Assembly: GCA_902780635.1 (NCBI GenBank)
Contig: CACZGH010000001.1
Span: 248,001 to 312,000 of the forward strand
DNA from: an uncultured Prevotellaceae bacterium
GTDB lineage: Bacteria > Bacteroidota > Bacteroidia > Bacteroidales > Bacteroidaceae
Length of the DNA stretch: 64,000 nt
Direction: 5' to 3'
Position 1 is the first letter of the stretch. The number at the start of each line of letters is the position of its first letter. The position numbers were made by a program, and so were the translations under genes. The notes under the pieces were generated by a model, which saw only the letters and a program-made list of their open reading frames with translations, did no database searches and was not told where the DNA came from. Shown here piece after piece: positions 7,943-15,211 of this stretch.

Positions 7943-9822
7943 CACAAGAGGAGAACATACTGCTGGCCAAATGCACGAAAGCCCACCAAGAGCTGGCGCG
8001 CATCGTGGGGAAATATCAGACGACGATAGGCGACTGCCCCGCCATCCTCGCCCAACTCTCCAAGACGGAGAACCGGTCGAGGGAGTACGTCAACGGTACG
8101 TTCATCGTGCTGGTGGTAGGGCCTGTGAAATCGGGGAAAAGCACGTTGGTGAACCTGATAGCCCATGCCTATGTGAGTCCGACACATTTCCTGGAATGCA
8201 CGGTGCGCCCCTCGGTCATCTCCCAACGTCGTGAGGGAGAGGACTGCAAGATCACCGTCTTCACCTGCGACACCGCTGGCGACCGTGCCGGACTGATAGA
8301 CGCCATCATCGACCGCATCCGCGGCATTGAGGGCGAGGAGCCCCCATTGGGCGTCAGCAAAGCCGTCTTCGACCTCACCCCTGAGAACATCCGGGAGAAA
8401 GTGGAACTGGGTCTGAACGAAAGTCTTTCTGCTGAGACCTTAGTGACCTCCATCACCACACCCGGCGGCCGGCTGATGAAACAGAATGTGTTCATCATCG
8501 ACATGCCCGGTTTCGACGGCGAGCAAGCCAACATCGACAACCCCGCCTACGACACCATCGCCCAACGTGCCGACCTCATCATCTTCGTGCAGAGTTCCAA
8601 CTCTGCCATCTCCAAAGTCTCGACACAATTTCTCAGGAAGTTGTCTGACAACAACAAAGATGTGCCCGTGTGCCTAATCCACAACATCTTCGACTCTGCC
8701 TGGTGGCGTACAGCCGAGGAGCGCGCCACAGCGGTGCAGAGTCAAAAAGAGTTTGCCATCAAGGAGATACGGCGTCTGGGGTTCAGCATTGACGAAAACC
8801 AATGCTTCAGCATCAATTTAGGCATGGTGGAGGACGGCCGCAAGAAATGCTACCCCGACTGTCAGGCTCTGAATGAGGAAGTGCAAGCCTACGAGCGCAT
8901 TGAGGACATTCTCCACGAACGTGTCATCAGCCGCCGCGACGCCATGCGCCTAAACGTATGTCTGGGCAGGACCCGTCAACAACTAGAGAAAACCATCGCC
9001 ACCATCGACCAGGAGTTGGCGCGCCGACATCAACTCGCCGAACAGTATGAGCAGGCTGCCACCGTATTCAGCAAGACGGAAGCCACCCTCGGCCTCCAAG
9101 CACGGAAACCCCTGACCGCAGACTACAACATCCTCAGACAACTCATCCGCGACGAGGCCCGCAGCCGTATCTCACTGGTGAACACTGACAACAACCATCA
9201 GTCGGACTCTAAAGCGCGGAAAGCGGTCGTCAACTTCATCGAGGCGTGTGAGGAGTCTGTCTCTGCCACCCTCGGCAGATGTCTGGCCATCGACCTGAAA
9301 GAAGAGGAACTGGCACTGGAGTGCCGCGAACGCATCGGTCAAGTCAAGGAAGCCGTGATCAGTTGCGGCGCCATCCCCCAAGCGGTGACCATCGATCGGA
9401 TAGCCATCGGCGAACTGCCCGACATCTCGCTAGAGAGAGGAGTGGACTTAGACCTGCTCATCCCTCGCAAACCGCGAATCTCGCTGATAGTGAAGCAGTT
9501 TGGAGGGCACTCGGCAGAGGATGTGGTGGGCTATCTCAACAAGGCTGCCGAGCGACTAGCCGGTTCTCTGCCCGGTGACACCGACCACATCGAAGGATAC
9601 ATCGAAAAGGAGGCAGGAGCCATCCGCCCTGTGCTCCTCCAAGTCAACGCACAAGTGGAGGAGGCTGTACGGCAGTATGACGCTCTCTGTCAGAATTATT
9701 GCCAGCAAAGCAAGAAAAGGGTACTCGAAGGCATCATCGCCGACAAGACCGCCTTCGATGCGGAGACAGAACAGATCGTGAGTCTACAACAGGAGTTATC
9801 CATCATCAAACAACGGATATGA
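7939..9822 (+). CDS. Dynamin-like GTPase
   Basis: 627 residues. The GTPase domain shows P-loop GPVKSGKST (61-69), a G2-type threonine region near TVRPSV (88-93) and G3 DMPGFDG (188-194). A long helical region follows (about 300-620), the plan of bacterial dynamin-like proteins that remodel or tether membranes. There is no transmembrane segment. It overlaps kdsB by 4 bases and the DUF697 membrane gene by 4 bases (ATGA at both ends), so the three are strongly coupled. I infer that the GTPase and the DUF697 protein act together at the membrane; the cellular process is not evident. Confidence 0.85.
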   Translation: MTQEENILLAKCTKAHQELARIVGKYQTTIGDCPAILAQLSKTENRSREYVNGTFIVLVVGPVKSGKSTLVNLIAHAYVSPTHFLECTVRPSVISQRREGEDCKITVFTCDTAGDRAGLIDAIIDRIRGIEGEEPPLGVSKAVFDLTPENIREKVELGLNESLSAETLVTSITTPGGRLMKQNVFIIDMPGFDGEQANIDNPAYDTIAQRADLIIFVQSSNSAISKVSTQFLRKLSDNNKDVPVCLIHNIFDSAWWRTAEERATAVQSQKEFAIKEIRRLGFSIDENQCFSINLGMVEDGRKKCYPDCQALNEEVQAYERIEDILHERVISRRDAMRLNVCLGRTRQQLEKTIATIDQELARRHQLAEQYEQAATVFSKTEATLGLQARKPLTADYNILRQLIRDEARSRISLVNTDNNHQSDSKARKAVVNFIEACEESVSATLGRCLAIDLKEEELALECRERIGQVKEAVISCGAIPQAVTIDRIAIGELPDISLERGVDLDLLIPRKPRISLIVKQFGGHSAEDVVGYLNKAAERLAGSLPGDTDHIEGYIEKEAGAIRPVLLQVNAQVEEAVRQYDALCQNYCQQSKKRVLEGIIADKTAFDAETEQIVSLQQELSIIKQRI

Positions 9823-10940
9823 AAAGAAATCTTATCATCATAACAGTCATTTTCCTCGGACTGATGGCCCTGATGGTGTCAGGCAACATCATCATCGTGG
9901 GGGAGAAACTGGCCAGCGTCACCCATCTGTGGTGGATAGAATGGGTTTTCTATGCGGTGCTGACAGGCCTCATCGCCTACTATATCCTTCTGCCCATCTG
10001 GCGTGTACACCGCACCCCACCCTTCCCTGCACTGGCTGTCGACGAAGAGGCAGACATCGAACAACTGAGCAAATATGGAAAACAGTTGGTCAGCCATTGT
10101 GACTTCATCGAGGACTCGGAAAGGCGCAAAGCACACAAAAAGCAACTGGAGACCGACCTGCTGCACGCCTCGGGCAGCCGTTCCCAGTTGACGGAAGTGC
10201 TCAGCCGTGAAATTGCCCTTCGATATGATGGAAACAAAGAAAAGGAGATACTGGGTATCAACGGGCAGATTAAGGAATGGGCAAAGACGGTCTTCATGAT
10301 CACCGCGATCTCGCAGAACAGCCGGTTTGACACACTCAGCGTGATGTGGCTCAACTACAAAATGATCGAGAGTCTGGTGCTCGCCTCGGGATTCCGTCCC
10401 AACAACCGGCAGTTGTTCAAAATCTACCGCAGCATCCTCACCACGGCCCTCATCACTTACGCCATGTCGGAAGCGCTGATGAAGACGGGAGCCGTGGCCC
10501 CCTTCGACTTCGGCGATATTCACAGCCATGGCGCTGACGCGGTGGCAGACCCAGACATTGCCGACACCGCAGACACGGATGTGGCATCCATCGACCCTGA
10601 CGATGTGGGATTCGACGCTCAGATGACCGACACCGAAGGGTTGTCTGTCTACTCCATCCTACGCCGTGTGAAAATACCGGGTGTGGTGGTCAGCTCTGCC
10701 CTTGACGGCACAGTGAACGCCCTGATGACGCTCCGTATTGGCTACATCACCCGCACCTACTTACAGCAAGGCGAGCAGGCACTGACCGGTATCAAAAACA
10801 AAAGAGCTGTCAAACTCCAGGCCATGAAAGAATCGTTGGTGACCATACCTGCCATCGTGGCTTCTGGCAGCACCGTCGTGGGCAAAAAGACCACCAATCT
10901 GATCATCAAACTGATAGGCCGAAGCTATTCACACGGTTGA
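9819..10940 (+). CDS. DUF697-type membrane protein, partner of the dynamin-like GTPase
   Basis: I place the start at 9819 (MKRNLIIITVIFLG), inside the ATGA overlap with the GTPase; longer in-frame readings use codons inside the upstream gene. This gives 373 residues. Two transmembrane helices occur near the N-terminus (about 5-25 and 38-60), then a helical domain (75-200), an Asp-rich linker (about 215-260) and a C-terminal hydrophobic DUF697 (YcjF-like) region (about 270-370). DUF697 proteins are commonly encoded next to GTPases. The 3' end overlaps the convergent tcdA by 12 bases. Confidence 0.75.
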   Translation: MKRNLIIITVIFLGLMALMVSGNIIIVGEKLASVTHLWWIEWVFYAVLTGLIAYYILLPIWRVHRTPPFPALAVDEEADIEQLSKYGKQLVSHCDFIEDSERRKAHKKQLETDLLHASGSRSQLTEVLSREIALRYDGNKEKEILGINGQIKEWAKTVFMITAISQNSRFDTLSVMWLNYKMIESLVLASGFRPNNRQLFKIYRSILTTALITYAMSEALMKTGAVAPFDFGDIHSHGADAVADPDIADTADTDVASIDPDDVGFDAQMTDTEGLSVYSILRRVKIPGVVVSSALDGTVNALMTLRIGYITRTYLQQGEQALTGIKNKRAVKLQAMKESLVTIPAIVASGSTVVGKKTTNLIIKLIGRSYSHG

Positions 10941-11708
10941 TGCATCGCTGTCTGCTCGGTTGATGGCATCACTAATGACCAGTCCGCTGAGTGTGAACCC
11001 GAAAATGGCGGTGATATGAGCGATGGAGCCGTTGGTTTGTGGTTTATTAAACATAGAGGGCACTTCATAGTCTGTTGACGGCTGCCCCTCGTTCTTCAGC
11101 AGTTCGTCGCTGAAGACACACTGAAATTTGTGTCTGGGGAATACACCCAGTGATTTGAATTTGTTGCGCAAAGCCCTTGCCAATGGGTCACCCTTCACTT
11201 TCCAAAACTCCGTCACCTGAATGCGTGTAGGGTCCATCTTCAGTGCGGCACCCATCGATGAATAAAATTTGGCCTTTGTCTGACAAGCAAGGAGGATGAG
11301 TTGTACTTTGTCTTTCAGTGAGTCAATAGCGTCGATGATATAGTCATAGTCGTCGAGTTGGAATTCTGCGGCAGTCTCCTGTGTGAAAACTTTCCGCAGG
11401 GCTGTGATTTGTGCCTTAGGGTTGATGGTGAGCAGACGCTCACGTAATGCCTCCACTTTCACCTGTCCTACAGTCTGGGTGGTGGCCATCAACTGACGAT
11501 TGATATTGGTGACGCTAACGCAGTCGCTGTCGACGATGGTCAAGTGGCCGATGCCACTGCGCACCAGACTCTCAGCGCACCATGAGCCTACGCCACCCAC
11601 GCCGAAAAGAATCACCCGCTTTTGCTTGATGCGAGTCATCGCCTCTGCTCCCAAGAGCAACTCAGCCCGGCTGAAAATACCCTCCCATTCACTATGATTA
11701 TTCTCCAT
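10929..11708 (-). CDS. tcdA: tRNA threonylcarbamoyladenosine dehydratase (TcdA, ThiF/E1-like)
   Basis: 259 residues. It cyclises the t6A side chain at tRNA position 37 to ct6A in an ATP-dependent reaction. The nucleotide-binding loop GVGGVGSW (36-43), the VDSD-CVSVTNINRQ block (about 59-73) and YDYIIDAIDS (about 124-133) are those of the E1-like CsdL/TcdA group. No rhodanese or sulfur-carrier gene is nearby, which fits tRNA modification rather than thiamin or molybdopterin synthesis. It is the last gene of a minus-strand set with tilS and two other nucleic-acid enzymes; its stop overlaps the convergent DUF697 gene. Confidence 0.9.
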   Translation of the reverse strand: MENNHSEWEGIFSRAELLLGAEAMTRIKQKRVILFGVGGVGSWCAESLVRSGIGHLTIVDSDCVSVTNINRQLMATTQTVGQVKVEALRERLLTINPKAQITALRKVFTQETAAEFQLDDYDYIIDAIDSLKDKVQLILLACQTKAKFYSSMGAALKMDPTRIQVTEFWKVKGDPLARALRNKFKSLGVFPRHKFQCVFSDELLKNEGQPSTDYEVPSMFNKPQTNGSIAHITAIFGFTLSGLVISDAINRADSDASTV

Positions 11709-11754
11709 CCTCTTTTAGAAATTAGAATCTATTTGTTTAAAATCTCAACCTATC

Positions 11755-11836
11755 AATTTGCGCTCAGCCTTCAATTTTTAAATCTCAATTTTTAATTTTT
11801 AATTTTTCATCTTTCATCTTTTTTCACATCTTTCAT
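11755..11836. repeat. Heptamer array (AATTTTT/CATCTTT) running into tilS
   Basis: Period-7 words such as AATTTTT, AAATCTC and ATCTTTC fill the gap between tcdA and tilS. They continue past the tilS stop, so the last 13 or so tilS codons are built from the same repeat. Confidence 0.7.
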
Positions 11837-13162
11837 CTTCAACACGGTTATTTTGCGTGTTTCTGGCGTGACGCGGCAAGAGTGACAGGGGCGCAAGCCC
11901 ACGAGCCATACGATGCGACCCGTGGCATCCTCTATAAGCAGTTGTCGCCGTTTCTGAAAGAGTGTATATTTCCGGTCGGTAAGGAAATCGCTTACCAATC
12001 GGCTGCCTCTCATGCCCAAGGGCTGAAAACGGTCGCCCTCCCTGACAGTGCGCAACAAGAGTGGAAATTTCACTTTGTCGGCATCAAGACATGCAGTGGC
12101 TGGGTCTTTGCTGATACAGAAGTCATCATCCACCACCTGCTCCTCTATCACCAATTTTAGTCCCGAGGGCAAGACATACTGTCCGGTCACCGGCAAACGC
12201 ATGGACTTGAAAGGCGCTAGTTGGGGTTGGATGAGCATACGGCCCCGATCGAAGAGCACCTCATGGGTAGCCGAAGCAAACAAGGTGCCCGTCTCAGCAT
12301 CCAGATGCTGGTAGATATCGGTGATTTGTGCAGGAGAGAAAGACAAAGGTTTCAAGATCTCGAACAGCACATATTCATCATCAATTTTTCTGACAAAATA
12401 GGCTTGACACAACGCCTCTTCCTGAGGTATGCTGGCAGCCTTTATTTTTTGCTGGATAGCCTCATCGAAAATCTTTGCAGCCTGCGAAAGACGGTTTGCT
12501 GTCAATGCGATACTCTCAGAGACAGAGGGGTTGATAGTGCGTAAGAGCGGCAGCACCTCGAGTCTGATTTTATTTCTCACCACATCGGCAGTCAGATTGG
12601 AGCTATCGGTGACATATTCTTGTTTTCTTTCCTCCAAAAATGCTTCAATCTTTTGTCGAGTCAATCCAAGTAATGGTCTGATGATATGTCCATTAATAGG
12701 CGAAATACCTTTCAGCCCATGTAGCCCTGTTCCACGTATCAGGTTGAGGAGCACCGTCTCCACGGAGTCATCCTGGTGGTGAGCCACCAAGATGCCTTGT
12801 GCACCGATGTCTGCCATCAGTCGCTCGAAATGGCTATAGCGTAATTGCCGGGCCGCCATTTCTATGCTCACCTTGTGTGTTTCAGCATAGAAACGGGTGT
12901 CGAAATGCGCCAGATGAAGAGGCACATGTTGTTGCTTACAAAATTGTTTACAAAACTGCTCATCACGGTCAGCCTCCTCTCCCCGGAGGTGAAAATTGCA
13001 GTGTACCGCCTCGATGTCGTAGCCCAGTTCTTTGGTCACCAACAACAGCGCCACACTGTCAGCCCCTCCTGAGAGCGCCAACAGGTACTTGCTCCCATGC
13101 GACAACAAATGATGTCGCTGGATGAAGTCAGACACTTGATTGGGAAAAGGCGTCCCCATCAC
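11807..13162 (-). CDS. tilS: tRNA(Ile)-lysidine synthase
   Basis: 451 residues. It attaches lysine to C34 of the AUA-reading tRNA(Ile) in an ATP-dependent step, an essential decoding function. The PP-loop SGGADS is at 31-36, with HCNFHLRGEEADRDE (about 54-68) and HHQDD (about 118) as further active-site blocks, then the TilS substrate-binding and C-terminal domains (about 200-435). The start overlaps the rlmI-like stop by 4 bases. The C-terminal tail KMKDVKKDER is encoded by a heptamer array and is probably not conserved. Confidence 0.95.
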   Translation of the reverse strand: MMGTPFPNQVSDFIQRHHLLSHGSKYLLALSGGADSVALLLVTKELGYDIEAVHCNFHLRGEEADRDEQFCKQFCKQQHVPLHLAHFDTRFYAETHKVSIEMAARQLRYSHFERLMADIGAQGILVAHHQDDSVETVLLNLIRGTGLHGLKGISPINGHIIRPLLGLTRQKIEAFLEERKQEYVTDSSNLTADVVRNKIRLEVLPLLRTINPSVSESIALTANRLSQAAKIFDEAIQQKIKAASIPQEEALCQAYFVRKIDDEYVLFEILKPLSFSPAQITDIYQHLDAETGTLFASATHEVLFDRGRMLIQPQLAPFKSMRLPVTGQYVLPSGLKLVIEEQVVDDDFCISKDPATACLDADKVKFPLLLRTVREGDRFQPLGMRGSRLVSDFLTDRKYTLFQKRRQLLIEDATGRIVWLVGLRPCHSCRVTPETRKITVLKMKDVKKDER

Positions 13163-14337
13163 TCCACGTAGAGCACAAGACCCTTGAGGTATTCACCCTC
13201 TGGGTGGTAAATATTGACAGGATGGTCGGCAGGCTGATGAAGCTGGTGCAAAATGCGCACCTGTCTCTTGGCTTGGGCTGCCGCCGTGAAGACCGCATTG
13301 CGGAAGTGGTCTTTGGTCACCACCTGGCTGCAACTGAACGTGAAGAGGATGCCTCCCAACTTGATTTTCTCAAACGCCTTGGCATTGAGTCTGGTGTAGC
13401 CTTTCAAGGCATTGTGTAAAGCACCGCGGTGCTTGGCAAATGCCGGCGGGTCGAGGATGACCAAGTCATAGACCTGCTCCATACGGTCGAGGAAGCGGAA
13501 AGCATCGTCGCAGAAAGCCTGATGCCGCTTGTCATCCGGGAAATTGAGCTCCACATTGCGGTTGGTGAGTTCGATGGCTTTGGCGCTGCTGTCTACCGAA
13601 TGCACCAAGGAGGCGCCACCTCTCATGGCATAGAACGAGAATCCGCCTGTATAACAAAACATATTGAGCACGCTGCGCCCTTTCGCATACCGCTCTAAGA
13701 GCAAGCGGTTCTCACGCTGGTCGACAAAAAATCCCGTCTTCTGTCCTTTGAGCCAGTCGACATAGAATTTCAGGCCATTCTCCATGGCCACATTCCCTTC
13801 GTCGCCGCCATAGATAAATCCGTTCTCCAGGTCGGTCTTGAACGGCAGTGTGGTCTCACTCTTATAGTAAATGCTCCTGATGCGGCTTCCCATCACCTCG
13901 GTCAATGCCTGTGCCACTTCATGCCGGCAGAGATGCATCCCCACACTGTGCGCCTGCATCACCGCCGTGGGTCCATAGCAGTCGATGACCAGCCCTGGGA
14001 GACTGTCGCCCTCGCCATGCACTAGACGGAAGGTGTTGTTGATGGGACTGTCGGCGATGCCGATGGCCTGTCGCATACGCAGTGCTGAGAGAAGCCGATG
14101 CTTCCAGAAACCGGCATCGATGGTGACATCGTCGAAAGTGAGCACCCTGACGGCAATGGTGCCTTGCTGGAAGTGACCGTTTGCGATGAATTCACCACCT
14201 GCCGTGTAAACACTGACGACATCACCCTCCTTCACGCCGTCGTCTATATGATGGATGGCTCCTGAGAAAATCCAGGGGTGGAAACGCAAAAGGCTTTCCT
14301 CTTTTCCTTTTTTTAGGACTATTTTCGGGTAGGGCAT
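13159..14337 (-). CDS. Class I rRNA (cytosine-C5-) methyltransferase, RlmI-type
   Basis: 392 residues. An N-terminal PUA domain (about 1-75) is followed by an EEHEE-like region and a Rossmann methyltransferase domain with SAM motif I NMFCYTGGFSF (225-235), acidic residue block VDSSAKAI (248-255), catalytic motif DPPAF (296-300) and FSCSQ with Cys336. This is the architecture of RlmI (m5C1962 of 23S rRNA in E. coli); the exact target here is inferred. It lies 10 bases after the exonuclease gene and overlaps tilS, so these RNA-related genes form one transcript. Confidence 0.9.
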   Translation of the reverse strand: MPYPKIVLKKGKEESLLRFHPWIFSGAIHHIDDGVKEGDVVSVYTAGGEFIANGHFQQGTIAVRVLTFDDVTIDAGFWKHRLLSALRMRQAIGIADSPINNTFRLVHGEGDSLPGLVIDCYGPTAVMQAHSVGMHLCRHEVAQALTEVMGSRIRSIYYKSETTLPFKTDLENGFIYGGDEGNVAMENGLKFYVDWLKGQKTGFFVDQRENRLLLERYAKGRSVLNMFCYTGGFSFYAMRGGASLVHSVDSSAKAIELTNRNVELNFPDDKRHQAFCDDAFRFLDRMEQVYDLVILDPPAFAKHRGALHNALKGYTRLNAKAFEKIKLGGILFTFSCSQVVTKDHFRNAVFTAAAQAKRQVRILHQLHQPADHPVNIYHPEGEYLKGLVLYVE

Positions 14338-14347
14338 TGTAGAATAA

Positions 14348-14419
14348 TTATGGGATGGATGGGGATAATGGGTCTATTGGGGTGGATGGGTCTGATGGAG
14401 CGGATGGGTCTGATGGGGC
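14348..14419 (-). repeat. 18-bp in-frame tandem repeat (four units)
   Basis: Four 18-base units encode APSDPS, APSDPS, TPIDPL and SPSIP-stop at the end of the exonuclease gene. The first two units are nearly identical; the others have drifted. Confidence 0.75.
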
Positions 14420-15043
14420 TGGTGGAGGAGTATTGTCTACCAGGATGTAATGGCCTTGCTCCTTCATTCTGATATATTCACGGTAAAGCATAATGCAGGC
14501 CCAAGCGTCGGTGGCTGCATAGATTTTCTGCTTCTCGTCAAGGATGTCTTTCTCCCAGTTGGACAGCTGCTGTGTCTTACTGATTTTCTGTGAGAAGAAA
14601 TTGGCATAGAGTTTTTGCAGGCTCAGGTCTTCCACGCCAAGTTCGCGCATGTGATCCTGTAGGTCGATGAGATAGCCGGGCTTGAAGTCACCCCGTTTGT
14701 GTAGCGAGAGGACATCGTCGCCGAGCGACAGCCCCACCTTGGGCACCGTAGTGTCCTCGAGCAGCCTCACGAGCGCTGGTGTCAAGCCGGTGAGATGCAG
14801 CCTGAAGAGGAAACAGGTGTCGAGAGAGGACACTTGCAACAAAGACACCACATTCTGCCTTCCTTTCTTGAAGGAAGGTTTCGTTTCAGTGTCTAAGCCC
14901 AAAATGGGGCATCCCAACAGATAATCTACAGCCTTTTCCGTTTCCTTTGCCGTGGCGATAACGATGATACGTCCGGGGAAAGTGGCCTTTGGCAACTGTG
15001 CGATCTGCTTTTTATCGTAATTCTTAAAAATCGTTTTATCCAT
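14348..15043 (-). CDS. 3'-5' exonuclease (DEDDy family) with repeat-encoded tail
   Basis: 231 residues. The exonuclease motifs are visible: Asp51 and Glu53 in GLDTETKPSF, Asp109/110 in GLSLGDD, and Tyr175-Asp179 in YAATDAW, an RNase D / WRN-exonuclease-like set for removing 3' nucleotides from DNA or RNA. The last 24 or so residues (PSDPSAPSDPSTP and on) come from four in-frame 18-base repeats and look unrelated to catalysis. It is the first gene of the exonuclease-rlmI-tilS-tcdA set, with a -7 box at 15063-15070, and diverges from ftsK. Confidence 0.88.
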   Translation of the reverse strand: MDKTIFKNYDKKQIAQLPKATFPGRIIVIATAKETEKAVDYLLGCPILGLDTETKPSFKKGRQNVVSLLQVSSLDTCFLFRLHLTGLTPALVRLLEDTTVPKVGLSLGDDVLSLHKRGDFKPGYLIDLQDHMRELGVEDLSLQKLYANFFSQKISKTQQLSNWEKDILDEKQKIYAATDAWACIMLYREYIRMKEQGHYILVDNTPPPAPSDPSAPSDPSTPIDPLSPSIP

Positions 15044-15062
15044 TGAAAATCGTTACAATTTG

Positions 15063-15070
15063 CAAAAATA
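15063..15070 (-). promoter_or_regulatory. -7 box for the exonuclease operon
   Basis: Minus strand TATTTTTG, 20 bases upstream of the exonuclease ATG. Confidence 0.5.
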
Positions 15071-15114
15071 GAAAAAAGTTATGAAATTATGTTCGTTTTC
15101 TTGTTTTTTTCTTT

Positions 15115-15122
15115 TACTTTTG
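15115..15122 (+). promoter_or_regulatory. -7 box for ftsK
   Basis: TACTTTTG matches TAnnTTTG. It predicts a transcription start near 15127-15130 and a leader of about 80 bases before the chosen ATG at 15212. Confidence 0.55.
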
Positions 15123-15133
15123 CAAAAAATAAA

Positions 15134-15189
15134 CGGAGGCAAGCCTCCGAATTGGAAATGTAGAATATGTATCGGGCGCCAGATGCGCC
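15134..15189 (+). promoter_or_regulatory. Two stem-loops in the ftsK leader
   Basis: CGGAGGC and GCCTCCG (15134-15149) form a tight GC-rich hairpin, and GGCGC/GCGCC with a 5-base loop (15175-15189) forms a second. Both lie between the -7 box and the ATG at 15212, and the second covers the alternative upstream ATG at 15167. Confidence 0.45.
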
Positions 15190-15211
15190 TCAAAAGCAAA
15201 ATAGTACAAAA

